Positions 22,550 through 34,867 of a DNA stretch of 64,000 nt are shown piece after piece. Source of the stretch: Adiantum capillus-veneris (Eukaryota > Streptophyta > Polypodiopsida > Polypodiales > Pteridaceae); assembly GCA_014529385.2 (NCBI GenBank), contig CM043945.1, positions 95,764,112-95,828,111 on the forward strand. The letters run 5' to 3'. A program made the position numbers and the translations under genes. Under the pieces are notes generated by a model. That model did not search any database. It saw only the letters and a list, made by a program, of their open reading frames with translations, and had not been told where the DNA came from. Each line of letters starts with the position of its first letter. Within the stretch, counting starts at the first letter, position 1.

Positions 22550-24586
22550 TTGTATCTGTATCAGTATCAGGTGCTATCATCAATTGTAGATTTAGTCCAA
22601 ACAGGTTCTCTGGTATATTTTATTAATATGGTTCGTATTCGAAATCGAGAGCAACACCTCCAGACGAAAGAAGAGTCCTCTGCCTCCTCTGGGAATAGCA
22701 ATGGCAGTAAATCAGACTATGCCCCTAGTTCAGAGCAACTGTCTGGAGAATCTTTAGAGGAAAATTCACCCCAATCAGTCATTGCTGGCAAGGTCACCAC
22801 CCTCCAAGTGCCCCGCCCTTCTGGTGCCATCTCGAAGGTACCCTTACTAATGATCTATCATTTACAGGCGCCCAACCCATCGCTCAAAGATGTGTTCTCT
22901 TACCAGCAGATGCTACACCTGGGTCTCCAAAATCTGGCTCAGGCAGATTTGTCCTGCACAATTTTCAGTGCCAAGCTGAGTGCCCTCTTACTCACTTTTC
23001 CAAAACTAAACGGAATTACTCTTACAGTGAAGGAGGTTGGACATGCGATGGGGATACTGAATGTGTTGGCACCTTTGCCCACCACAAAAACATTCTCCAA
23101 TCTCTCCCCTGATGACACTGCAAATGCGTGCCAAGAACTGTCGCTGCACTCACATGGGGACTATCACAGGAATCAGCAGCTGTACTCAATTTTACAGTAT
23201 TATTTTTTACTGCGCGCACCGGAAAGAGCAGTGGTTCCATCCTCTCTAGGAATATGCGATGCATTTTTTTGTCTCTGCCACTGTCTGCCGTATGCGTTTC
23301 ACCATCTGCTCTTTAAGACGCTACAGGACAGGGCAAAGCGATTTCGGACTCAACGTAAAGGAAAAGCGGAGAGGTTCAATTGCTATGCAGCCCCTATTAT
23401 GTATTGGGTAGTGCAAATTATGCAGCAAAAAGCAAATGCAACTGTTGTTCTCACTCTGCAAGAGGATGTTAAAGATGATGCCAAAGAACAAGGCCGTTTC
23501 AAAATGGCCAAAGGGAAAGGCACTTTACGCAAGAGGGCTAAAGTACAAAAGGATTCGACGGAAGAGCTAGCAACACTACCTTTCTCTGAATCATAGGTTA
23601 AAATCTCTGACGTCAATACCGCAAACCCAAGAGTGAGCATGACTACTTCTGTGGCCACCTCTACTTTTACACCACCTCTTGTTAGTAGTGTTGCAGGCAC
23701 CCAAACACACTCTCCAGTGGTGTCGGCAGTTCCATCTACTACTACTCCTAGTGCAGGGGCACATAGGGGTACTGCAAGGGCATCTAACTCAGGGACACCT
23801 AGCTCTGAGCAACCTGACATGTTTGCCAATTTTGCGCCTCAGGCCGACAGACTTCTAGATGCGGACAGAAGAGCAGTTTCAACTATTTTAGATGCAGCCA
23901 TCTCATTGCAAGGTACTAACGGTTTGCATCGCGCTGTCTATGACAGTATGCAAAGGGAAGTGCGCAACCACCTTCAACGATTGATGGATAGGGATATGTT
24001 AATTGCTCAGGCTCAAGATCGCATAAGGATTCTCACTCAATAGGTACAGGACCTCAAACATATAGTCCGCACTCAACAAATACAGTTAAAAGAGGCAAAT
24101 GATATGGCCGTAGCTCAGGAACTTTCTCCTGTGGTAAATTCAGTGTGTCCCTCATGTGCCAAATATCAATCTATAGCCATTTCACAAACAGCTTCATCTA
24201 CAGCTACAGCTCCAAGTTCTACGCAAGTTCCGGCTATGGCACTACAGACAGACGTTTCCAAAGCTCATTCAAGGGATTCTCAAGCAGTTGAGAAAACACA
24301 CTCTAGTATGGAGTCTAAGCTAGCAGGGTCGGCTTCCTCACAGTTTCATGGACCCTCTATGGCCTCCCCCTCCCAGTCCACCTCTTTCCCTCCTCCCTTC
24401 TACAAAAGCTTCCCTGGGTTCCCACCAACTGTCCCACCTTCTCAGCCTAGTCAGTCTTTTCCTGGGTTTCCACCTACTCACCCTACTCAGTCTGCTGTTG
24501 CTCATGGGGTGGCCACTCCATATCCAATGTACCCTCCTCATGGCCACTACCCTCCACCATACACCTGGCCTCCCCCTCCCATCTGA
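22550..24586 (+). pseudogene. T2 extra 3' ORF, function unknown
   Basis: One frame runs from 22550 (ATG; a second, better placed ATG at 22628 opens MVRIRNREQH) to 24586, about 650-680 codons, and is interrupted only by two TAG codons (23594 and 24041), both where CAG is likely. The first part is acidic and Ser-rich, then globular (about residues 100-300, with Cys/His-rich GICDAFFCLCHCLPYAFHH), then basic (KGKGTLRKRAKVQK). Ser/Thr-rich sequence, a helical stretch likely to form a coiled coil (MDRDMLIAQAQDRIRI and onward), a CPSCAKY motif and a Pro-rich C-terminus of FPGFPPT repeats follow. I see no convincing signal peptide or membrane anchor. Its position equals that of the env-like ORF of Athila elements, but I do not recognise the protein. 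Confidence 0.7.
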
Positions 24587-24701
24587 CCACCAGTAGATAT
24601 CACCTTTTGGAGTTTTCACCAATAGTAGACCTGGTTCTAGATCTCTCAGTTTTTCAGTTTTCCACTCTCCGGGACGGGGAGCGGTCTTGTGGCGGGCAAC
24701 C

Positions 24702-25291
24702 TGTAATAGCAGGCTACAGTGTCACTTTCACAGGATAGTTAGTACAATTGGTCTTTGGTCTGGTCTGGTTCACATTGGACGGACTCGCTGGGCAGTGACA
24801 CGTGGCAAGGATACAATGGTCTAGTGGACATCGTGGCCAGGTCACCACCACCACTCACTCAGTGGAGATAGACTTAGATGCTAACATTTATGAGCCGTTG
24901 GTGGCTCTTTATGGTTGGACATATGAGTAATAGCGGTTGGGTCATGACCGATGGGTCATGACCGGGGTCATGACCGATTATCTTCTTCACGTCGTCCTCT
25001 AGAGTAGCCAGGCTAGTCACACAACATGTCTGCACATCCCTGCACATCTGAGCCTCGACACACCCCCATTGTACCTGTGAGTCCTGGGCTGGAGCTGAGT
25101 GTGCTGCCACGCTAGAGTCTGTATCAGTTTCTTGAGATAGTCGAAACCTGTGTTCTCGTTTGCTGTTGTGTCTCTGTGTGATCAGTTATTATCTATTGTT
25201 CCTTTGTTTTCAGTCTGTTTGAGTGAGATGTCACGCACATTGCATTGAGGAGCACCCAATGTAGAGAGCACGACACACTATCCACGCTACA
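24702..25291 (+). repeat. T2 3' LTR
   Basis: It is 590 bp, beginning TGTAATAGCAGG and ending ATCCACGCTACA. It is preceded by a purine-rich GTGGCGGGCAAC that may serve as the polypurine tract. A three-fold GGGTCATGACCG block near 24937-24977 replaces the single unit of the 5' LTR and explains most of the length difference. Confidence 0.9.
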
Positions 25292-25429
25292 ACTAGTTAA
25301 TAAAACTTCCCATAGGGCTAGAATCCACCTCTACTAGGGAGGGCTGCATCAAAAGCATGGGGAGACTCTCCAAGTGAGTAAACAAGATATGTACAATGAG
25401 GCTAAATCACAAAATGGTTTGTTGGGTTA

Positions 25430-28400
25430 GGATCTGTGACACAGGTCCTCCCACAGATGCCCACCACTTGTATCTTCTGAAAACAACACTTGTCTGGAGC
25501 CTCTACTAAGACTCTGTGTAGTCGACCCTCGCCCTAGATCTCGAAGAACATGGGGGGTACGGACTCCGAGCAAAGCACAAAGTACAATGAGGACCTCCAG
25601 TCGCATGAAGGCCCCCAGTCATCTGGGAACTGTTGTCTCTAGAGGGGTGAACCACTTAGCTGGTAAAGCCTCTGTAATTTACTGGCACATGCTTTGCACC
25701 CCTCTCATGCCCTGTAGTTGGATGCTTTGTACCTCCTTTGGAAAACATGTAAACTAAAGCCAGTCGCCTAGAGTGCGGGCTGGGTCCTCTGCCATGGGAC
25801 CCCAAGAAACGTGAGGCCTACTACCAACCAAGTGGCCTCTCTGAGTACTAACCATGGGGCTCGAAACAAGGGGCTGTCTCAAGCGCTCCTCCATGCAAGT
25901 GGGCTGGTGCTGCTCCAGGCCACTCCGTAGCTTCTCCCAAGAGTGAAGTAGGCTCGCAACAAGTCGATCCTCCAATCTCCTTCTTAGACCAACTGTGCAT
26001 ATCTCTGTAAAGATCCACCTGATGGAAGGGCTTCAAGGGCCTCCTGCATGAGGCACTCGAGCTCTAAGCCGCTGAAGCAACAACTCCTTCCAGGGCTCCT
26101 CCTCTGGAAGCGGTCCTCTGACAAACTTCCCAAGAAGGGCTCTGTTGTGTTGTGCTGAGTTTGTGATCCCGAGTCCCCCCCTTGACAACATGGTAGAGTG
26201 ATGACCTCCCAGGCTACTTTATCCTCGGCTAACTGAGTGTTGCACCCGGACCAAAGAAAGCTCCTGATCAGCCTATCTAACTGGCTAATATAGGAGCTCG
26301 AGAAGATCCAGCAAGATGTGATGTTACCACATAGTAGCCAACAGTACCTGGTTGGCCACTACAACTTTGCTTGCCAAAGAGAGCCATGCCGAATTCCAAT
26401 GTAGCAACTTCCTCTTGATGGACAGGAGGAGGGGAGCAGTTTGTTGCTCAGAGGAAAAGTCTAGGACAACCTAACAACCCAAGTAGCGAACTGCAGTCCC
26501 TGGGGGAATCCATCTAAAACCCTCGCCTGGCGACCAATCAGGTGTAGGAGCACTGCCAACCCAGAAAGCAACTGTCTACCTCCAGTTGATCAGTGCGCAT
26601 AATGCACAACAGAACACCTCAAGAGACTGCTCACACCTATGGAGATTGACCCCTTGGCCCTCCAAGTACAAAGCTGAGTCGTCGGCAAACGCAGCGTCAA
26701 GAATCTCATATGCCCTAATAGGGAGCTCAAGACCACGCAGGCCAACCTGCTGAGAAGTCAAAAATCTGCTCATCGCCTTAGCATAGAACCGAAGAGGAAG
26801 GGAGAAAGAGGGAACCCTATCTGACCAAACGCATGAGCAAGAAGCGCTTCCCTCTTCCCCCTGCCAAGAGCACCTGGCTGTGCGCACACCTGTAGAGGGC
26901 TAACACACCTCTGATCCAAGCATCTGTGAAACCCAACCAATCCTGCGTAGAGTACCCTCCAGGAAGTCCTAGTCAACTCTATCGTAGATCTTCTCAAAAT
27001 CGAGGAGGAGTATCGCCAAATCCTCTCCTCGGAGATGTGCGAGGACAAACGCCTCCCAAAAAGTGATGATGTTGTCAAGGATACTACGCTCTTTGACAAA
27101 ACCTGCCTGTGTCCCATGCATAATGCTCTCTAGTAGTGGCTCTATCCTCAAACTCAGAGCATTTGCTAGAATTTTGTGGGATGAGTTGAGGATGGTAATG
27201 GGCGCCACTGTTGAATCTCATCCAAGGAGCCTCCCTCCTTGGGAATCAGGTAGATCAAGCCCTCACTCATGCTGTCAACACGCATCTGGCTAGTGTGAAA
27301 AACGTATTGGAATGCGCTGCAAAGATCTAAACCAAGCAAGTCCCAGTACTCCAAGAAAAAGCTGGAAGTCAAACCATCCTCCCCTGGACAACTACCACGG
27401 GGGAGTGCTCTGAGGGCCTCATGGAGCTCCTCTAGCTGGAGGGAAGCTCAAGTCTTTGTCGCATCTCCTCAGTAACAAGGAAAGGAATCTGTGTACAAAC
27501 CTGCTCTCTTCATGCATCTTGGTGCTCTCACTGAGGCTCAACTGACAACAGATCGCGGTAGAAGTTAGTAGCAATGCACGCATATTCTCAAGCTCTGAAG
27601 AAATTGATCGGTCAGGTCTTCTCAACTGACTAACACTTGTGTGCGCATCGCGTGGCCCCACTTTCTCAAAAAACTCCTCAGTAACTCAGTCACCCACCTG
27701 GGTGCACTGAGATGCTTGTCGATGGAAGGCAAACTTATGGCACCGCTCCTCAATGCTAGTCAACTCTTGCCTAGCTTGTTGCATGTGCTCCTCCAACCAT
27801 GGACTGTCTGGATGCTGCTCTTGCATCTTTTGTAAGGAAACAATGCCCCGTCGAAGACGCTCCTCCTCCTCCCTCGTTGCAACGAAGTGAGCTGTAGACT
27901 CTTGAAGGGAGAAGCGACTAAGCTCTGCTAATCCAGAGGCCACTCTACCAGCAGGGGTGTCTTGCGTGTCTAGACTCTCTGTCCAAAGTGCCTCCACTCG
28001 CTCTCTAAGCCTTGGATCTAGCAAGATCCTCTCGGGGATGCATAGCATCGCACCCCTGCTCCTTTGTCTATCTGTCATCGTGAGAATCATTGGCACGTGG
28101 TTGGAAAAAGTAGTCCCTGCCAGGATGCAAAGAGATCCCCCCATTTCACAAATGTGGTCACTGGTGTAGAAGCGATCTATCCGAGATAGATTTACTCCTC
28201 CTACCCTACGGTGAGAGCAAGAGAAAGACAGGCTGCTGTCTGGGGGTCTCACAAAATCTAAGTGCTACCAAACATAAAAAACCCTCATAGTCATACATAG
28301 CCGCTCCCAAGCTGCCAACTCAGCCCCATGCACCGTAGCATGGCCACCTCCAATCCTATCAAAGGGGTCCTCCAACATGTTGAAGTCCCCCCCAACACAC

Positions 28401-28830
28401 CACTCCTCTGCATGCGACAAAGCCTCAACAACATGAGACCAAAACTGTGCTCGTGCACTTGCCACATTGGGCGCATATATGTTCAGGAAGCCCACGAGGC
28501 ACCCCTAAACCTTCATAGTTATTCACTGTGCTCTGCCTGGCACAATAGTACCTGTGCCCACAATGGCCTGTTGCCAAGAATTTGCAATAGTCATGCATAC
28601 CCCTCCTAGATCCTCCAGGTCCAAATGCAGCTGACCAAAACGTTTCATAGCGACCACACAAAATCTGACCACATCGTCTAATGTGGCTCTCACACAGATG
28701 ATGCTCTTGTATCATAAGAATATCAATCTCACCACCCACAAGGCATCGCTGAAGCTCCTGACACAACCGAACCCTTTTGACTCTGAATCTGGGACCCTCC
28801 TAATCCTTGCACATTCCATGAGACGATCCT
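25430..28830 (-). pseudogene. LINE-C ORF2: endonuclease-reverse transcriptase, broken
   Basis: The 5' part (28766-28265) gives the endonuclease in pieces: MIQEHHLCESHIRRC, GFLNIYAPNVASA and GGDFNMLEDP. The D-H motif lies in 28252-27686 (RIDRFYTSDH and NHVPMILTM). Unlike LINE-A, the RT finger region is present: YLIPKEGGSLDEIQQWRP (27372-27166), ILNSSHKILANALSLRIEPLLE and FVKERSILDNI (27208-26969), then FADDSALYLEGQ (26887-26576). The C-terminal zinc-binding domain is deleted. Many shifts and stops make it inactive. Confidence 0.85.
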
Positions 28831-29255
28831 CATGGATTCGGTGAGAAAAAACAGATGCTGCATTAGTAGCCAACCTCGCTATCTTCAAGGCCAGTTTGGA
28901 TGGGGAGTAATCCGCATCCGAGCCACCTCTAGACAAGCGCGTATGAAGTGATTGTCCCACCCAGGCCCAGACCGAGCGTGCAGCCCGTAGGGCTATATCC
29001 TCTGTCCAAGAGTCCTCATGTACATATACATAGCAAGGGGAGCTCTAAGTGTCAACAAACAAATGCACCACAATGTGCCTGCAACCTGCTGCAATCGTCG
29101 GCATCACACTGAACTTGGTTTAAGGCCAAAGTGTCTATACCAGATTTGTCACCCCTAGGTCCCCTGTGTGCTGTGAGAACTCAGTGGAGTGGACCTGAAG
29201 CTAGTCAAGAACAGTGTGTAGGGTCCACTCTGTAGGATCCCTACGGCACAACGGA
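28831..29255 (-). pseudogene. LINE-C ORF1 C-terminal fragment
   Basis: The minus strand matches the end of ORF1 in LINE-A and LINE-B (SRGGSDADYSPSKLALKIARLATNAASVFSHR), joined without a stop to the start of ORF2 because the ATGA junction has mutated. The LINE is truncated upstream of this segment. Confidence 0.8.
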
Positions 29256-29529
29256 ATAAAGAACAAACTTTTACTGAGACACAGGAGTTGGAGCTGTACC
29301 ACTTCTTGAGCAGAGATAGCTCCACCTCTCAGAGACACGGACCCCGACACCCATATTGACCCCCATCCTTGGCACACTTATGCTGAGGGATTGTACCATG
29401 TTCCCGAGTAGCCACCCATACCACAGCCACAGGAGCCTTGGCCCACCACCGCCAGCTTCTTTATCCACTCGATGTTGAAGGAAGCTACATGCTACCTTCG
29501 ATATGGACAAGCAATAGACCACATACACT

Positions 29530-30960
29530 TAAGGGGAGCATCTTAGCTATGTTGTGGACACACTTGCCCCTTTTATTGCACACTTTTTCAACAGGGCACT
29601 AGTAGAAGGTTTTCCTATTGAGTGGACAATGTACACCATGGTGCCAATCTACAAAGGAGGTGATATGCTTGATCCAAGAAACTACAGGACAATTATGGGT
29701 GGCTGCACCTTGTCCAAACTATATGCTAAGCAGGAGGGCTTGAGATCACTAGGATAGGCAGGTTTCAGGAGAGCTTTCTCTGTCGTTGACCATGTTACTT
29801 TGGGGTGTTTGATTGATCAGACCAGAGTGAGGAAGGTAACCGTCTTCATTACACGTGGTGGGGGAGATGGAGCTGACTTGGTAGATACTCTAGTCCATAT
29901 TATGCTATATGTTGATGAAATTATATTGTGTTTCTATGTTCCATGAGGACTACAGCAGCACTTGCATACATTAGATGACTATTGTACACAGAGAGGCCTC
30001 ACAGTGAACCTTGGGAAGACCAAGGCCATAATCTTTTACACTCGAGACAGGGTAGGAACCAGGCTACATTCTCTCTTGTAGGTGGTCAGGTGGAGGTGAT
30101 CACTTCAAATATGTATCTTGGGGTCACCTTTTTGGGGGCTGCCCCACACGAGCTATAGGGCCAAGGCGGGGATATGGTGCTTTGGCTATGTTGGTGAGAG
30201 AGTGCCACCAGGACATTTCCAGGATCCTCGAACGAAGGGGTGGATTTTTGACACTCTAGTCATGACCACATTGATGTATCGGAGCTGCGGTATGGTGCCA
30301 AGCCTAGCCACGTATTGTAAACACAAATAGAGCGCCCACAAGTACTTGTGATGGTACGTATGGTATGCAGCAAACCTGCAGTAGCTCATGATAATTTTCT
30401 AGCCGAGTTTGTTGCACCACTCATGATGGTTGAGGCCCTATTTCAGACCATATGACCTCTAAATAGATTCAAAGGGATGTCACACGACTGCCTGGCACTT
30501 GACTACTTATCATGCTGGTTGAGGTAGGGGATAGAGGATCTTCGCCAGGTACATAGTGGTTCTCATAGGAGGGACTGAGATGGACTGCCTCCCATCATTC
30601 CAGTATGACAGGGATGCACCACACATCCACCTCTCACAGGGTGAGACAAACAGTCTTGAGACAGGACCTCTGGCAGCTATACAGACGAGAGACATGGATA
30701 TCACCCAAGGAGCCCCTTCCTCTCGCGATACTGAACTATAGAGAGCCCTTTATTTCAATTTCGGGGGATAGATTCACAGAGAGACCCAGATACATGGAGG
30801 ACTTCTTACCCATGGGTCCAGGGTGACAATTGGCCATATCAGGGTTTCGTCACATGTTTTGAGATAGGGACTAGTAGAGCATTTTGGATACCTAGAGATG
30901 AGAGGACATGCAGACTATGCACAAAGAAAGTGGGTGGTGAGCAGGGGGGAGGTGGAGAAT
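29530..30960 (+). pseudogene. NLX-1 reverse transcriptase and C-terminal region, broken
   Basis: The first open piece reads FNRALVEGFPIEWTMYTMVPIYKGGDMLDPRNYRTI, the classical opening of non-LTR reverse transcriptases (P-I-x-K-G-G/D...P-x-N-Y-R-x-I). Further on are AGFRRAFSVVDHV, then MLYVDEIILC, where the Y-x-D-D box reads Y-V-D-E, and GLTVNLGKTKAII, the motif after the catalytic loop. The region from 30118 to 30826 gives the thumb and C-terminal part in several frames. The catalytic change and many stops make it inactive. It is not closely similar to the L1-type LINEs here. Confidence 0.8.
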
Positions 30961-31729
30961 CACTATGTATGTAGTTGCAGAGCCTACACTCCATGAGAGA
31001 GAAATACCCCACCCTGTTGAGAGGGCAACACTCCCGCTCCCTCCGCCATCTTTAGCAGTCAGCAAACCAACGCATACAAGGGAGGTTTATATTGGAGATT
31101 CAATGACATAGAGGTCTCTTTATAGGTCTAGACGGTACCAGGCTGGGGGCGTCAAACATAGATCACTGTATTCTTTCAGAGATCCACCCCACCTTCGGCA
31201 CCCACACAACAAGGAGTTACCCTCCAGAGAGGAGAGATACTCATAGGTAACAGGACACAGAGAGCACCTTGATTTGAGACGCCTTGTCTCTAATAATGAG
31301 AGATGATAGAGATCTTAAACCAGTTCCAGCGAGAGACTAGAGAGCACTTGGCTCAGCTGGGTGCAGACCGAGGCATATTCTTTAGGGGTGTAGTATGGTA
31401 TACATGTTTGATGTATACTATACTACACCCCCGTTATAGTACAGGGATGAAGAAGCTAGCTAGAGTACATATCATACTTGTACACCCTTTACATATAGCC
31501 TTGCATTCTGTGCCCCTAGAGTTAAAGTTTCATCCTCCCTCCATCCACCATCATGGTCGTCACTCATTGCACACCCTAAATCACCACTTTATCAATTAGC
31601 TTTAGCTATAGTCTTTATTTTCAGTTCACCTTTCCTTTTTTGGGATGATAGAGGATATATCACTTATGTACATTGATTTGTCTCATAGATCGAGACTCGA
31701 GTTCCGCTTTTCGAAGACGTTAAGAAAAT

Positions 31730-31753
31730 CTCTCTCTCTCTCTCTCTCTCTCT
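31730..31753. repeat. (CT)n tail of NLX-1
   Basis: A CT run of 24 bp lies at the exact junction between the NLX-1 3' end and the 5'-truncated NLX-2. Confidence 0.9.
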
Positions 31754-31757
31754 GGCC

Positions 31758-33053
31758 ATGCTTGAGCGACAGTGTCATCAGGAACACTTTCAGGAACCTC
31801 GCACAAAGGGGTGGCTTTTTGATACTTTGGTCACACCAGCATTGATGTATGCAGAGGCAGTTTGGGCACATGGGCTCTCTACTTCCTTTTGGACACAGAT
31901 TGAGAGACAACAGATCTTGATGTTCTCACGGGTGATTCGCAATAAACCTTCAGTACCACATGACATTATCAGAGCAGAGTTTGCTGCCCCGCCCATGCTA
32001 GTAGAGGCTCTCTTCCAGGTGGTCTGCTTTATTCACAGAGTACGAGATATGGACCCTGATAGACTATCTCGCAGAGCTTTTGAGGCATCTAGACAGCTAG
32101 CGGAGGATGGTGACACAGGATCATGGTATGCACAGATGATACAGTTATTGACTCGATGTGGGTGGGACATAGACCACTTACCACCTCTTCAGTACGATCC
32201 AGATGCCCCACATATACAGCTCTCACATAGTGAGAGGAACAAAGTTATGAGACAAGACCTATTACAGCGATACACGACACAGACCTGGATCACACCCCAC
32301 CAGCCCCTGCCCACGAAGATGCTATACTACAGAGACTCCTTTTTGAGCATCTCCGAGGATGGATTTATCCAGAGGCCCAGATATATGGATGTATACATGC
32401 CCCACAGTGCCTGAGTGGCGATTGGCCAGCTCAGAGTATCATCACACCAGCTTGAGATTGAGGTAGGCAGAGCGGCACGGGTCATTAGAGCAGAGAGGAT
32501 CTGCAGACTATGTCAGGAGGAGGTTGAGAGCGAGGAGCATTACGTATGCAGGTGCAGAGCATACAGTGACATCAGAGACAGATACACTTCCTTGTTCAGT
32601 GGACACCCCACACTACGCCAGATCATGGAGTCTACAGACCAGTGCCGATTTGGCCAGTCCTTGACGGAGATACAGCGTCATAGGGAGATGCTACTACAGG
32701 ATCCTATTACAGGGAGGGAGAGACGGCAGCTCCAGCTCACTGACTTCTTTCAGAGATCTACTACAGTGCATATACCGACACAAGAGGGGGGTTACCCTTC
32801 AGCGAGCTGAGGACCTCCGAGCCAGACGGAGACGGAGACGGAGACGGAGACGGAGACCGAGAGCATCTGGTTACCAGACACCTGTACTACGTGAGAGGGA
32901 GATTACAGAGATTCGGGCTCGTCATCAGCGCCGTATCCAGGAGCAGATCGCTCATTTACATCTACATCCGGAGATCATGCTACAGGGGATTTTTACTTCG
33001 CCATCGCCTATGTATCAAATATTACATCCTCATTATGGGACTGGATGGAGCTA
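31758..33053 (+). pseudogene. NLX-2 C-terminal RT region with zinc finger
   Basis: A 218-codon open piece (31758-32414) covers the region after the RT palm: GWLFDTLVTPALMYAEAVWAHG, then a helical segment. A TGA at 32412 separates it from an in-frame second piece (32415-32810) with a CCHC finger, CRLCQEEVESEEHYVCRC, typical for the end of many non-LTR ORF2 proteins. A frame change near 32800 leads to a basic tail: an (AGACGG)n array encodes about ten arginines, and the tail goes on to the TAG near 33053. NLX-1 also has a TGA at the position of the 32412 stop. Confidence 0.8.
32824..32860. repeat. (AGACGG)n array coding poly-Arg
   Basis: About six hexamer units lie inside the NLX-2 coding frame. 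The corresponding stretch of NLX-1 (near 31220) does not have the array. Confidence 0.85.
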
Positions 33054-33276
33054 GCTAGTTTGCATTGCATTCTTGTACACCCCTACGCATATATCCTTAG
33101 TGTTAGTGCTCCATCTCCCAGCCCACTCCACTCATCACTCCTATCCTACTAGTTCAGTCCTATTTTATTTTATTTCATGTTATATTTTGTCCTTTTTCTG
33201 GTCACCCAGAGGGCATTGACAGTTGTACATCAATTTTGTCTCGTAGGTCGAGTTCGGCCTCTAGTAGACGTTAATA

Positions 33277-34867
<1,591 letters not shown>

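Larger units (their letters stand above)
14566..25291 (+). mobile_element. T2, Ty3/gypsy LTR retrotransposon (10.7 kb)
   Basis: This is a complete element on the plus strand: 5' LTR 14566-15114, gag, protease, RT-RNase H, integrase, a long extra ORF, and 3' LTR 24702-25291. The target duplication ACTAG occurs at 14561-14565 and 25292-25296, inside the 3' UTR of LINE-C. The LTRs start TGTA and end TACA. The order PR-RT-RH-IN and the motifs VDYRALNK and MDDF place it in Ty3/gypsy. There is no chromodomain and a single RNase H. A large ORF after integrase recalls the Athila group. All genes carry stops, so it is not autonomous. Confidence 0.93.
25297..29255 (-). mobile_element. LINE-C, main part (5'-truncated L1-type LINE)
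   Basis: This minus-strand LINE is related to LINE-A. It starts with the 3' UTR (AATAAAACTTCCCATAGGGC and onward), then lacks the 950 bp that hold the zinc-binding C-terminal region in LINE-A: the 3' UTR joins at about 25415-25430 directly to the region matching LINE-A 3450. It then runs through RT and endonuclease into the C-terminal part of ORF1, ending at 29255 by 5' truncation. A 13-bp exact target duplication lies in NLX-1. Confidence 0.9.
29269..31753 (+). mobile_element. NLX-1, 3' part (non-LTR retrotransposon)
   Basis: This continues the element interrupted at 14516. It ends with a characteristic 3' terminus, TTTGTCTCATAGATCGAGAC...GACGTTAAGAAAA, followed by a CT repeat at 31730-31753 rather than poly(A). 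The same terminus and a CT tail end NLX-2 at 33280-33375, so the CT repeat is the tail of this family. Confidence 0.8.

Noticed and set aside
22152-22583. 143-codon ORF antisense to the start of the T2 extra ORF
   Set aside because: Low-complexity Glu/Gly/Lys-rich translation, antisense to the element, no domain.
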